Assembly (NCBI GenBank): GCA_038522735.1
Contig: JBCBJX010000001.1
Span: forward strand, 32,330 to 96,329
Direction of reading: 5' to 3'
DNA: 64,000 bases
Source of the DNA: JBCBJX01 sp038522735
GTDB taxonomy: Bacteria; Pseudomonadota; Alphaproteobacteria; Caulobacterales; Parvularculaceae
Position numbers and translations under genes: made by a program. The notes beneath the pieces were generated by a model. It did not search any database and was not told the DNA's origin. It saw nothing but the letters and a program-made list of their open reading frames with translations. Below, in pieces: positions 24,527 to 33,279 of this stretch. Each line of letters starts with the position of its first letter. Positions within the stretch are counted from its first letter, which is position 1.

Positions 24527-26611
24527 ATGATGGGCTGGTTTTCAAAATGGTTCGGCGGCGGACGGGACGCGTCCGAACACAAAGCGAAAAAGGCGGGCGC
24601 CGCGGCGCCCCTCAAAGGGGAGATGAGGATGGCGAACCGCGACGGGCTTGAATGGCACAAGGTGCTGAAGGCGGCCGACCTGCCGGAGGGCCGGGTCTCC
24701 TCCGTGACGGCGGGCGTGAAGACCATCGCCCTCGTCCATTTCGACGGCCAGTGGACGGCTATGGACAACCGCTGCCCCCACCAGGGCGGCCCCCTCGGCG
24801 AAGGCTCCATTGAAAAGGGCGAGGGCGGACAATGCTGGCTCCGCTGCCCCTGGCACGGCTGGGATTTCGACCCGCTGACCGGCAAACCGCCCGGCGGCCA
24901 CGAGGATACAGGGCAGGAGACCTATCCCGTCGAGGTCCGCGCCGACGGCTACGTCTATATCGGCGTCCCGCGGGAAGCAGCGCACGTCCAGACATCTACG
25001 GACGTTATCGCCAAGACATTCGTCAACTGGGGCCTGAAACGCGTCTTCGGCATGGTGGGCCACTCCAATCTCGGCCTCGCCGACGCCTTCCGCCTGCGAG
25101 AGGAGGCTGGCGAGATCTCCTATATCGGCATCCGACATGAAGGCGCGGCCTCCTTCGCCGCCTCCGCCTACGGAAAGCTGACGGGCAAGCCCGCCGCCTG
25201 CATGGCGATCGCGGGCCCGGGCTCCACCAACATGCTGACAGGGCTCTGGGACGCGAAGGTCGACCGGGCGCCCGTCGTCGCGTGCACCGGCCAGGTGCAG
25301 GTGCAAGTGTTCGGTCCCTTCGCCTTTCAGGACATCGACCTCGCCGCCGCCTTCGCGCCGGTCGCGGCGTTCTCCCAATCGGTGCTCCACTCCTCCAACT
25401 ACGCCGAGCTTGCGAACCTCGCCATGAAGACGGCGCTGGTCGAGCGCGACGTCGCCCACCTCATCTTCCCCGACGACACCCAGACGCTCGCGGTCCCCGA
25501 CATGAAGCCCGGAAAGCCCGGAGGCCGGCTCTCCTCCATCAAGATCGCGCCGCCGGACGAGGATTTGAGACGAGCCCTCGACGCCGTCTCGAAGGCGAAA
25601 CGACCGATCCTCATCGTCGGCTACGGCGCGCGGGAGGCCATGGACGACATCGTCAAGCTCGCCGAAAAACTGAAATGCCCGGTGCTGACGACTTTCAAGG
25701 GCAAGGGCCAGATCCCCGACGGCCATCCGCACGCGGCCGGCGTCCTCGGTCGTTCGGGCACGCCCATCGCCTCCTGGTTCATGAACGAGTGCGATCTCAT
25801 CATCGCGATGGGGGCGTCGTTCTCGCACCACACGGGCGTCGAGCCGTCGAAACCCATCGTGCAGATCGATTTCGACCGCATGCATCTCGGCAAGACGCAC
25901 CCGGTCGCGGTCCCCGTCTGGGGCGAGATCGGCGTGTCGGCGCAGCTTCTGAACGCCAATCTCTCCCGCGTCGGGGCGACCGATCAGCGGGCGGAGATAG
26001 CAGAGCGCTGGGCGATCTGGCGCCAGGAGAAAGAAAAGCGCCTCACAGAGGACCGCGGGCGCGGGCTGTCGGCCGCCGCGCTGTTCGACGCGATGACGCA
26101 GGTCGTCCCCGCCGACGCGATCATGCCAGTGGACGTCGGCAACAACACCTATTCGTTCGGGCGCTATTTCGAGCCGAAGCGCCAGCGCATCCTCATGTCC
26201 GGCTATCTCGGCTCCATCGGCTTCGCGTTCCCGGCGGCCATGGGCGCCTGGGCGGCGACGCAGGACTTTGAAGAATACGCCGGCCGGAAGGTCGTTTCGG
26301 TCTCCGGCGACGGCGGCTTCGGCCAGTACGCGATGGAGTTCAACACCGCCGTCCTCTACGGGATGGATCTCACCCACGTGGTGATGAACAATTCAGAGCT
26401 CGGGAAAATCACGAAAGAGCAGCGCTCCGGCGAATGGCCCGTCTGGCAGACGGCCCTCTCCAACCCCTCCTTCGCAAAGTTCGCGGAGGACTGCGGCGGG
26501 CTCGGGATCAAGGTCGAGAGCCGCGAGGACCTGAAACCCGCGCTCCAGAAGGCGATCGCTCATGCGGGCCCGGCGCTTGTCGAGGTGATGACCGACGCCG
26601 AACTCGTTTAG
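24527..26611 (+). CDS. Rieske-domain fusion to a thiamine-diphosphate-dependent (pyruvate-oxidase-like) enzyme
   Basis: A 694-residue soluble protein. Residues about 40-150 are a Rieske domain with C83-P-H85 and C107-P-W-H110 (CPHQGGPLGEGS, CPWHGWDFD). Residues about 165-690 form a three-domain ThDP enzyme of the acetolactate-synthase/pyruvate-oxidase fold: the HEGAA glutamate near 205, AIAGPGSTNMLTG, a middle domain with PILIVGYGAR, and the GDGGFGQYAMEFNT to NNSELG magnesium-ThDP motif around 593-620. Family enzymes decarboxylate 2-oxo acids; the fused Rieske could take electrons from the bound intermediate, which is inference. The start at 24527 was kept; ATG 24530 is equally possible. Confidence 0.88.
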   Translation: MMGWFSKWFGGGRDASEHKAKKAGAAAPLKGEMRMANRDGLEWHKVLKAADLPEGRVSSVTAGVKTIALVHFDGQWTAMDNRCPHQGGPLGEGSIEKGEGGQCWLRCPWHGWDFDPLTGKPPGGHEDTGQETYPVEVRADGYVYIGVPREAAHVQTSTDVIAKTFVNWGLKRVFGMVGHSNLGLADAFRLREEAGEISYIGIRHEGAASFAASAYGKLTGKPAACMAIAGPGSTNMLTGLWDAKVDRAPVVACTGQVQVQVFGPFAFQDIDLAAAFAPVAAFSQSVLHSSNYAELANLAMKTALVERDVAHLIFPDDTQTLAVPDMKPGKPGGRLSSIKIAPPDEDLRRALDAVSKAKRPILIVGYGAREAMDDIVKLAEKLKCPVLTTFKGKGQIPDGHPHAAGVLGRSGTPIASWFMNECDLIIAMGASFSHHTGVEPSKPIVQIDFDRMHLGKTHPVAVPVWGEIGVSAQLLNANLSRVGATDQRAEIAERWAIWRQEKEKRLTEDRGRGLSAAALFDAMTQVVPADAIMPVDVGNNTYSFGRYFEPKRQRILMSGYLGSIGFAFPAAMGAWAATQDFEEYAGRKVVSVSGDGGFGQYAMEFNTAVLYGMDLTHVVMNNSELGKITKEQRSGEWPVWQTALSNPSFAKFAEDCGGLGIKVESREDLKPALQKAIAHAGPALVEVMTDAELV

Positions 26612-26666
26612 TCGCGCGCACCGCCCTATTTCGGCGAGCCGCGGCGGCTCGTCTCGGCGGGGCGCG

Positions 26667-26684
26667 CAGTCATCAAAGCGTCAT
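26667..26684 (+). promoter_or_regulatory. Candidate PHO box upstream of the PiT-like permease
   Basis: CAGTCATCAAAGCGTCAT fits the PhoB layout of two 7-bp repeats with a 4-bp, mostly A spacer: CAGTCAT (6 of 7 to CTGTCAT), CAAA, GCGTCAT (5 of 7). A further GCGTCAC lies at 26691-26697. The permease ATG is 66 bp downstream of the 18-bp site. Confidence 0.5.
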
Positions 26685-26749
26685 AGCTCTGCGTCACTGA
26701 GATTGTGGGGGTACGACAACGTCAGTGCGTTGGAACGCCGGGGGCGACC

Positions 26750-28072
26750 ATGAGCGATATCTCACTCTTCGCGGCTATCGGGTTTCTGCTCGCCGCCTAC
26801 GCGGTCGTCGGCAACGACGCCCTGCAGACCCTCGGCACGTTCATCAACTCGAATGCGAAACGCCTTCACTGGACGACGCTCTTCGCCTTCGCGACGGTGA
26901 TCCTCGTCGTCGTCTTCGCCTGGGGCTTCGAGACCTCGGGCGGCGACCCGGCCTTCGGACGGCTCGACAAATACGCCGAGGTGGAAGTGCAGTGGTACCA
27001 CGTGGTGCCGGCCCTCTCGCTCCTTATCCTGACGCGGGTCGGCATCCCGGTCTCCACGACCTTCATGGTCCTGACGATCTTTGCGACCAGCGCAAACCTC
27101 ACCTCGATGCTCGAGAAGTCGCTGACGGGCTACGGCGTCGCGTTCCTTGTCGGCGGGCTCATTTATCTACTGGTTGCACCGACCGCGGAGCGGTTCTTTC
27201 TCAAGACCCGAGAAAGCCAGCACAACTGGTACGGGGTTCTCCTGCAGTGGGTGACCACGGCCTATCTCTGGGGCCAGTGGCTGATGCAGGACTTCGCCAA
27301 CATCTTCGTCTTCCTGCCGCGCGAGCTGGGCCGGGTCGAAGCCTACGGCGCGATCGCGGCGATCGGCATCTTCCTCTTCATCACCTTCGCCAACGCCGGC
27401 GGCCCGGTGCAGAAAATCCTCCGCTCAAAGACAGCCGTCACGGACATCCGCTCGGCGACCATCATCGATTTCCTGTTCGGCACGATCCTCTGGTACTTCA
27501 AGGAGCTGAACAACGTACCGATGTCGACGACCTGGGTGTTCCTCGGCCTCATCGCCGGCCGGGAGTTCGTTCTGCGCCACCTCGATTTCGATCATGAGGG
27601 CGAAAAGGGCACAAGCCGTCTGTTCGCGGATTTCGTGAACCTGCTCTGGGGCTATGCGATCTCGACGGTCCGTTACGTTTTCCGGTCGATCTGGCCGTTC
27701 CTCACGGTCGTTTCCTTTTTTTGGCTGTTCCCGGCGCCGGAGGGTGTCTCCAACCCGCTCTCGCTCGAATACCTGCAGTCGAAAGACCCCGTCTCCCTCG
27801 GGATCATCGGCTTCCTGATCGTCGGGCGTCTCGTCGCGCAGTTCGTCAATCTCGACGGCGCGTCCACCTGGTTCGACCTTGAGCTTGAGGACGTCGTATC
27901 GGGCGTCCGGGGCGTGCGCGACGACGCGGTGAAGGCCCTCATCGGCCTCGTGATCTCCGTCGTCCTCGCGACGGGTCTGCCTCGGATCGGCGCCGCCCTC
28001 GAAGACCGCGGGTTCGACCCTGTCGACGCCGTGACCGACGCCCTCGGTGAAGAACGCGGCGGCGGGCGTTGA
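26750..28072 (+). CDS. PiT-like phosphate permease-family membrane protein (divergent)
   Basis: A 440-residue integral membrane protein with about ten helices. It has two related halves, each with an STT motif after a proline: IPVSTTFMVL at 99-108 and VPMSTTWVFL at 256-265. There is a GNDALQTLG stretch at 21-29 and QDFANIFVF at 180-188, which resemble the repeated G-[AG]-N-D and P-x-S-T-T signatures of inorganic phosphate (PiT) transporters, though the first lacks the usual A-N. A charged cytoplasmic loop at about 275-300 precedes the last helices. The ATG at 26750 follows GGGGGCGACC. A candidate PHO box upstream supports a phosphate role. A related sulfate- or sodium-linked permease is possible. 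Confidence 0.55.
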   Translation: MSDISLFAAIGFLLAAYAVVGNDALQTLGTFINSNAKRLHWTTLFAFATVILVVVFAWGFETSGGDPAFGRLDKYAEVEVQWYHVVPALSLLILTRVGIPVSTTFMVLTIFATSANLTSMLEKSLTGYGVAFLVGGLIYLLVAPTAERFFLKTRESQHNWYGVLLQWVTTAYLWGQWLMQDFANIFVFLPRELGRVEAYGAIAAIGIFLFITFANAGGPVQKILRSKTAVTDIRSATIIDFLFGTILWYFKELNNVPMSTTWVFLGLIAGREFVLRHLDFDHEGEKGTSRLFADFVNLLWGYAISTVRYVFRSIWPFLTVVSFFWLFPAPEGVSNPLSLEYLQSKDPVSLGIIGFLIVGRLVAQFVNLDGASTWFDLELEDVVSGVRGVRDDAVKALIGLVISVVLATGLPRIGAALEDRGFDPVDAVTDALGEERGGGR

Positions 28073-28163
28073 TGCGTATTTCGCGGCGCAAAGTTGCGGA
28101 TGGACGTGTGATCTCCGCATCAAAAAAACTGCGTAGAGTTGAGAGAGAAAAACAGGGGAATAT

Positions 28164-28766
28164 ATGAAACAGGTCTTGCTGATCGCAGCCATCGGATTGT
28201 CCGGTTGCGCGCTCTTTAGTTCTCTGGAAACGGTTGAGGAGAAAGGTGATTCGTTTGGGGGAGGGAATCTGAACGAAACGCGTGTCTTTTTCGACATAGT
28301 ACAAGCCGGCGTTACGTACGAAACGCAGGACCGGGCCTATCGTCCGAAAGAAGACTATGAGCCCCAACTCAACTATCCGGTCGCGCGGCATTTTTGCTTT
28401 GCATCCAACTCGGATAACATTTCCGTCGGGATCAGCATTAAGGATAAGGACGGATTGCGAAAAGCAGTCGTGACCCCCTCTAATGCAATCGCAGGTCGCA
28501 TCGTCTCCTTCCCAAGGCCGGAGGAAAGCATGGCCAACAACGGATTTACGATGTCCTACAACAAAGATGGTCGGCTGCTTGTTCAGTATAATGCAGACAT
28601 CGCTTTTTTCGCGCCGGGAATGACAAGCCTGAATATCGAAGTCACCGATAATGCGCGGATCGTTTCAAATTTTGAAATCACGCTTGAATCGCGTGACCCT
28701 GAGACTGGTGAGTGCAGGTTAGCAAAGGAGCGCGGCGTGGACCCACGCGGTCCGCTCGCCGATTAA
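28164..28766 (+). CDS. Predicted lipoprotein of unknown function in an AT-richer patch
   Basis: A 200-residue protein with a signal peptide and lipobox LSGC (lipidated C15, MKQVLLIAAIGLSGC). The mature part has no motif I recognise and reads as a beta-rich secreted domain with two further cysteines, one in FCFASNSDN and one in GECRLAKE. The ATG follows an AGGGGA ribosome-binding site. Codons are visibly less GC-rich than in neighbouring genes (many A or T third bases), suggesting recent acquisition. It stands alone between the permease and a convergent amidohydrolase. Confidence 0.75.
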   Translation: MKQVLLIAAIGLSGCALFSSLETVEEKGDSFGGGNLNETRVFFDIVQAGVTYETQDRAYRPKEDYEPQLNYPVARHFCFASNSDNISVGISIKDKDGLRKAVVTPSNAIAGRIVSFPRPEESMANNGFTMSYNKDGRLLVQYNADIAFFAPGMTSLNIEVTDNARIVSNFEITLESRDPETGECRLAKERGVDPRGPLAD

Positions 28767-28814
28767 CCGTCGCATTCGCTTCCCGCGAGTTCTGAATTCC
28801 TGTCTGTCGGTGAT

Positions 28815-28841
28815 CCGTCTTGCGCCCGGGGCGCAAGGCGG
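28815..28841. terminator. Hairpin between convergent genes
   Basis: CCGTCTTGCGCC / GGCGCAAGGCGG form a 12-bp stem with one T-G wobble and a 3-base loop, in the gap between the lipoprotein and amidohydrolase genes. No T-run follows on either strand, so terminator function is only likely from position. Confidence 0.45.
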
Positions 28842-28856
28842 ACGCTGCCGAAAAAG

Positions 28857-30167
28857 CTAAGGCCGTTTCAACACGCTTCCGGCTTTCACCACCCACGCGA
28901 CGTCCCGCAGCTCTGAAACGTCCTGAAGCGGATCGCCGTAGACGGCGACGAGGTCCCCGTGGGCGCCTTCAGCGACGACGCCGAGCTTTCCCGCCATACC
29001 GATGTTGTCCGCGCCCGCGATCGTCGCCGCGTAGATCGCCTCGGCGGGCGTCATGCCCGCCTCCACCATCAGCTCGAATTCGCGGGCGTTCTCTCCGTGA
29101 GCGGAGACGCCCGAATCCGTACCGAAAGCGATTTTCACGCCCGCCCCGTGGGCCTTCCGCAGCATATCGAGCATGCGCGGGCCGACTTCGGCGGCCTTCG
29201 CCTGCTGGGGCGGCGTCAGGAAGGTGTCGGGGTCGGCCGCCCATTCCGCGACCGTCACGCCGGCGAGCACCGTCGGCACGAGGTAAGCGCCGTTGCGCTT
29301 GAAAAGACGCACCGCCTCGTCGTCGAGATAGGTGCCGTGTTCGATGGAAGAAACGCCCGCGCGCAGGGCAGCTTTGATGCCCGCCGCACCGTGGGCGTGG
29401 GCCGTCACCTTCCGCCCCATGAGGGTCGCCGCCTCGACGATCCCTTCAAGCTCGTCCTCGAAGAACTGCTGCTCCGTCCCCGCCGCCGTATTGGAGAGAA
29501 CGCCGCCGGTCGCAGTGATCTTGATATGGTCGGCGCCGTTCTTCACCCGTTCGCGGACCGCCCGGCGACAGTCGGCGGTTCCGTCGCAGACGCCGCCCGA
29601 AGCCAGGATCTGCGCGACCATCGGGCGATAGCCTTGCGTTCCGTCCGCATGCCCGCCCGTCGGCGAGACGGTCTGGCCCGAGGCGAAGATGCGCGGGCCC
29701 GGCACGTAGCCGGCTGCGACCGCATCCCGAAGCGCGAAGACGGCCTCCTCCTCTCGGGCGCCCACATCGCGAACCGTGGTGAAGCCCGCCTCCAGCGTCA
29801 CGCGAGCGTAGTTCGCGCCGAGGAGCGCCCGGTCAGGCGCGGACAGCTGAACCGTCTGCAGGCGTCCGTTTGGATTGTTCTCGAAGGTGATGTGGACGTG
29901 CCCGTCGATCAGCCCGGGCAGGACGAACATCTCCTTCAGATCGACGACGAGGATGTCGTCGCCCTCGCCCGCAAGCGCGTCCGGGTCGAGAAAGCCGTCC
30001 GCAACGCGGCTGACGACGCCGTCGGCGATGACGACCGTGCTCTCGCCGCGCGGCTCCTCGCCCGGAACGGCGAGCAGCCGGCCGGCGTGGACCACGGTGA
30101 TGTCGGCGGCGGCGGCCGAGGCGGCGAGGGCGATGGCGGAAACGGCGAGCGAGAAAAGAGAGCGCAT
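28857..30167 (-). CDS. Secreted amidohydrolase family protein (metal-dependent hydrolase)
   Basis: A 436-residue hydrolase of the imidazolonepropionase/prolidase-like amidohydrolase group. A signal peptide of about 21 residues (ending ASAAAAD) predicts export. Metal-binding residues are H90 and H92 in LIDGHVHITF, a lysine in DHIKITATGGV that is carboxylated in relatives, a histidine pair in VTAHAHG, and an aspartate in AFGTDSGVSAHG. The C-terminal segment ELMVEAGMTPAEAI is typical. Related enzymes cleave dipeptides or cyclic amides. It is monocistronic, with rpmI divergent beyond 190 bp. Confidence 0.87.
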   Translation of the reverse strand: MRSLFSLAVSAIALAASAAAADITVVHAGRLLAVPGEEPRGESTVVIADGVVSRVADGFLDPDALAGEGDDILVVDLKEMFVLPGLIDGHVHITFENNPNGRLQTVQLSAPDRALLGANYARVTLEAGFTTVRDVGAREEEAVFALRDAVAAGYVPGPRIFASGQTVSPTGGHADGTQGYRPMVAQILASGGVCDGTADCRRAVRERVKNGADHIKITATGGVLSNTAAGTEQQFFEDELEGIVEAATLMGRKVTAHAHGAAGIKAALRAGVSSIEHGTYLDDEAVRLFKRNGAYLVPTVLAGVTVAEWAADPDTFLTPPQQAKAAEVGPRMLDMLRKAHGAGVKIAFGTDSGVSAHGENAREFELMVEAGMTPAEAIYAATIAGADNIGMAGKLGVVAEGAHGDLVAVYGDPLQDVSELRDVAWVVKAGSVLKRP

Positions 30168-30324
30168 GGAAGGTCCCGAGGTTGGCGTCGGGCGTCAGCC
30201 TCCCGGGGAAACGGCGGCGGGGCAAGCGCCGCTTGCGCTCCCGGCCTTCTCGCGTATAACCCCGCCTCCCCCGACGGACGGCCGGGCCATTTGGGTATGC
30301 CCTGGCGGTCTTTGATGCGGCCTC

Positions 30325-30341
30325 GAAAGAGGTCCTCTTTC
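30325..30341 (+). promoter_or_regulatory. Small hairpin in the rpmI leader
   Basis: GAAAGA-GGTCC-TCTTTC forms a short stem-loop 20 bases before the rpmI ATG, followed by AAGTGAAAGGATAGCGAA containing the ribosome-binding site. It could take part in L20-type autogenous control, but no pseudoknot could be traced. Confidence 0.35.
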
Positions 30342-30360
30342 CAAGTGAAAGGATAGCGAA

Positions 30361-30561
30361 ATGCCCAAAATGAAAACGAAATCGGGCGCGAAGAAGCGCT
30401 TCAAGATGACGGGAACAGGCAAGGTCGTCGCCGGCATGTCGGGCAAGCGCCACGGCATGATCAAGCGGACGCCGAAGCAGATCCGCCAGAAGCGGGGCAC
30501 GGACACGCTCGCCGCCGCCGACGCGAAGATCGTGAAGAAGTACATGCCGTACGCGCGTTAA
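30361..30561 (+). CDS. rpmI: 50S ribosomal protein L35
   Basis: A 66-residue basic ribosomal protein of the large subunit. The sequence [20 protein letters not shown] and the later [18 protein letters not shown] match L35 end to end, and length is standard. The ribosome-binding site is AAAGGA. It starts the rpmI-rplT-pheST region; infC, its usual upstream neighbour, is not adjacent here. Confidence 0.97.
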   Translation: MPKMKTKSGAKKRFKMTGTGKVVAGMSGKRHGMIKRTPKQIRQKRGTDTLAAADAKIVKKYMPYAR

Positions 30562-30611
30562 GCGCGGCTCCGGCTCTCTTCCCTATTCCCTGATTTACTG
30601 GAGTTTCGCCC

Positions 30612-30968
30612 ATGTCCCGCGTGAAAGGCGGCGTCCCCGCCCACAACCGTCACCGCAAGGTCATCAAGGCCGCGAAAGGGTATTACGGCCGCCGCAAGAA
30701 CACCTTCCGCACCGCCAATCAGGCGGTGGAGAAAGCCGGCCAGTACGCCTACCGAGACCGCAAGGCCCGCAAGCGCACCTTCCGCTCGCTCTGGATCCAA
30801 CGGATCAACGCCGCCGCCCGCGCCAACGGCCTCACCTACGGCCGCTTCATCGAAGGCCTGACGAAGGCCGGCGTCGATGTCGACCGAAAGGTCCTCGCCG
30901 ACATCGCGGTGAAAGAACCGGCGGCGTTCTCGGCGTTCGTAGAGAAGGCGAAAGCGGCGCTCGCTTAA
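30612..30968 (+). CDS. rplT: 50S ribosomal protein L20
   Basis: A 118-residue 23S-rRNA-binding protein needed early in 50S assembly. [19 protein letters not shown] and [20 protein letters not shown] are diagnostic, and length is standard. In other bacteria L20 represses its own operon. It lies 50 bp after rpmI, and an FkbM methyltransferase gene follows before pheS. Confidence 0.97.
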   Translation: MSRVKGGVPAHNRHRKVIKAAKGYYGRRKNTFRTANQAVEKAGQYAYRDRKARKRTFRSLWIQRINAAARANGLTYGRFIEGLTKAGVDVDRKVLADIAVKEPAAFSAFVEKAKAALA

Positions 30969-31005
30969 CCGACGCCGCGCCCGAAACGCGCCGAAGGTCC
31001 GTGCT

Positions 31006-31911
31006 ATGCCGATGGCGACGAACAGCGGCGCCGCCTTGGACGAACGAGTAGCGCGCATGCTGCGCGATATGATCCGCACCCGGCGCTTCACCCCGCTTGC
31101 GTGGCGGGTCGCGTCGCGCTTTCTCAATCCGCGCGGCGTTCAGACGACGGCGGAGTTCGGCGACGGACTCGTCGCGCTCTGCGACACCCGCGACAAGATC
31201 GAGTCCTTCCTGTTCTATTTCGGGGTCTGGGAGCCCAACATCTCCGCGTTCGTCCGCCGGCGGCTGAAACCGGGCGACGTGCTCGCCGATCTCGGCGCCA
31301 ATATCGGCTACTACTCCCTGATCGCCGCGAAAGCGGGCGCCCGGGCCGTCGCCTTCGAGGCGGCCCCGCCGACCTTCGAGCGCCTCGCCGCAAACGTTCG
31401 GATGAACGGTTTCGAGGATCTCATCCGCACCGTTCCGAAAGCGATCGCGGGGGAGGCCGGAATGGTGGAGATCGTCCTCGGACCCGTCGGCAACCGCGGG
31501 GCGAGCACTATCGAGAAGAGCCGCGACATCGCCAAGGCGGCAGGAGCGGACACCTTCGAGGTCGAAGCCGGCCGGCTGTTCGATCTTATGGAGCCCGAAG
31601 AGATCGACCGCCTCCGGCTCATCAAGATCGATATCGAGGGGGCCGAAGCGCCGGCCCTCGACGACATTCTGGAGCGCTACGCAGGCGCAAAGACGGCGCC
31701 GGACGTGGTCTGCGAGCTCAGCGGCGCGGAGGCGGAACGCTATGTCCGCCGGTTCCGCGAGGCGGGCTTCCAAGCCTACCGCCTCATCAACCGCTATAAC
31801 TGGCGCTACTATGTCGATGACGCGGATCCGGCGCCCGCCGCACGCCTCGACGCGGTCCCGGACCGCCAGTTCGACGTCGTCTTTTCACGCGAGAACGCAG
31901 ACGCTCTCTAG
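31006..31911 (+). CDS. FkbM family SAM-dependent methyltransferase
   Basis: A 301-residue protein with the FkbM fold: SAM-binding VLADLGANIGYYSLIAAKAG near residues 90-109, the AFEAAPPTFERLAANVRMNG acidic segment, and KIDIEGAEAPAL near 207-218, the hallmark of the family. Members O-methylate sugars or lipids, so the local polysaccharide genes offer a plausible substrate. It sits 37 bp after rplT and 58 bp before pheS, inside an otherwise housekeeping order. Starts at 31006 and 31012 are both possible. Confidence 0.9.
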   Translation: MPMATNSGAALDERVARMLRDMIRTRRFTPLAWRVASRFLNPRGVQTTAEFGDGLVALCDTRDKIESFLFYFGVWEPNISAFVRRRLKPGDVLADLGANIGYYSLIAAKAGARAVAFEAAPPTFERLAANVRMNGFEDLIRTVPKAIAGEAGMVEIVLGPVGNRGASTIEKSRDIAKAAGADTFEVEAGRLFDLMEPEEIDRLRLIKIDIEGAEAPALDDILERYAGAKTAPDVVCELSGAEAERYVRRFREAGFQAYRLINRYNWRYYVDDADPAPAARLDAVPDRQFDVVFSRENADAL

Positions 31912-31969
31912 CCTCGCGCCTTGACGGAGGCCGGGCGACGGGCGATCCCGGCTCCCGAAAGGACCAACC

Positions 31970-33046
31970 ATGTCAGACGATCTCCATTCCCTCGAGGCCG
32001 ACATCTTGGGCGCGGTGGGCGCCGCCGCCTCCGAAGCGGCGCTCGAGGACGTGCGCGTCTCAGCCCTCGGCAAGAAGGGATCCGTCTCGGAGCGGATGAA
32101 GACGCTCGGCAAGATGAGCCCGGAGGAGCGTCAGGTGAGGGGGCCGGCGCTCAACGGGCTCAAAACGCGGATCGCGAACGCGATCGAGGTGAAACGCGAG
32201 GCCCTCGAAAACGCAGCCCTCGACGCGCGGCTGGCGTCTGAAAAAGTCGACGTGACGCTGCCCGTCCGCCCGCAGGCGAAGGGCTCCATCCACCCGGTGA
32301 CGCAGGTGATGGAAGAGGCGTGCGCGATCTTCGCGGCCATGGGCTTCGAGATCAAAGAGGGCCCTGACATCGAGGATGATTTCCACAACTTCACGGCCCT
32401 CAACTTCCCGCCCGACCACCCGGCGCGGGACATGCACGACACCTTCTTCCTGGAGGAGCGGAACGGCGAGCGGAAGGTCCTCCGCACCCATACGAGCCCG
32501 GTGCAGATCCGCACCATGATGGCCGAAAAGCCGCCCTTGCGCGTCATCGCGCCGGGACGCGTCTATCGCTGCGACTCAGACCAGACGCACACGCCCATGT
32601 TCCACCAGATCGAGGGCCTCGTCATCGACCGGGAGACCCATATGGGCCACCTGAAGGGGTGTCTGGAAGACTTCGTAAAGGCGTTCTTCGAAGTCGACAC
32701 GGTCGAGACGCGCCTGCGCCCGCACTTCTTTCCGTTCACGGAGCCATCGGCGGAGATGGATGTGCGCTATGAGCGCGTCGGTAACGAAGTGCGCATCGGC
32801 CAGGGCGAGAAATGGATGGAGATCCTCGGCTGCGGGATGGTCCACCCGAACGTCCTCAAGAACTGCGGTCTCGACCCCGACGAGTACCAGGGCTTCGCCT
32901 TCGGCATGGGAGTCGACCGTCTCGCCATGCTGAAATACGGCCTGCCGGATCTCCGCGATTTCTTCGCGGCCGACGCCCGCTGGCTGGAGCATTACGGCTT
33001 CGCGCCGGCGGACCAGCCGAACCTCGCGACGGGGCTCAGCCGCTGA
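31970..33046 (+). CDS. pheS: Phenylalanyl-tRNA synthetase alpha chain
   Basis: A 358-residue class II synthetase subunit that charges tRNA-Phe in an alpha2-beta2 complex with PheT. After an N-terminal coiled-coil region (about 1-90) come [20 protein letters not shown], motif 2 [13 protein letters not shown] with [22 protein letters not shown], and motif 3 [19 protein letters not shown]. Length is typical. The start is preceded by GAAAGGACC. pheT does not follow directly: a PEP-CTERM gene and a terminator lie between. Confidence 0.97.
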   Translation: MSDDLHSLEADILGAVGAAASEAALEDVRVSALGKKGSVSERMKTLGKMSPEERQVRGPALNGLKTRIANAIEVKREALENAALDARLASEKVDVTLPVRPQAKGSIHPVTQVMEEACAIFAAMGFEIKEGPDIEDDFHNFTALNFPPDHPARDMHDTFFLEERNGERKVLRTHTSPVQIRTMMAEKPPLRVIAPGRVYRCDSDQTHTPMFHQIEGLVIDRETHMGHLKGCLEDFVKAFFEVDTVETRLRPHFFPFTEPSAEMDVRYERVGNEVRIGQGEKWMEILGCGMVHPNVLKNCGLDPDEYQGFAFGMGVDRLAMLKYGLPDLRDFFAADARWLEHYGFAPADQPNLATGLSR

Positions 33047-33198
33047 CCCGCAATGCGTGCGCCGTCGAAGGGCCGACGCTTTGATGGTGTGAGAACCGTA
33101 AAACGAACTGACGGTTGCAGCGCTGCATCCCTTACGCAGCGCAACGCAAACGCCGTCGTTTCGCGCACAACTCTTTGATTCTCATGATATTTTGTGGA

Positions 33199-33214
33199 TG
33201 GCATAAAGACTGCG
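33199..33214 (+). promoter_or_regulatory. Candidate sigma-54 (-24/-12) promoter for the PEP-CTERM gene
   Basis: TGGCATAAAGACTGCG in the 233-bp gap after pheS matches the sigma-54 consensus TGGCAC-N5-TTGC, including the invariant GG (33200-33201) and GC (33212-33213) exactly ten bases apart. Transcription would start near 33225, about 55 bases before the ATG. The gap is unusually AT-rich around the site. PEP-CTERM genes in other bacteria have been linked to RpoN with the PrsK/PrsR system, which fits. Confidence 0.6.
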
Positions 33215-33279
33215 CAACATTAGTTATTGAAATCTGTCGGTCGGCGATGACACCCGCCGGCCAGCGCTAGGGGAAAACA

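Noticed and set aside
24542..26377. A 611-codon minus-strand open frame over the ThDP-Rieske gene
   Set aside because: The plus-strand protein has Rieske and ThDP motifs in order; the antisense product has none.
26612..26660. Inverted repeat GAGCCG/CGGCTC after the ThDP-Rieske gene as a terminator
   Set aside because: Stem is six pairs with no T-run; too weak to call.
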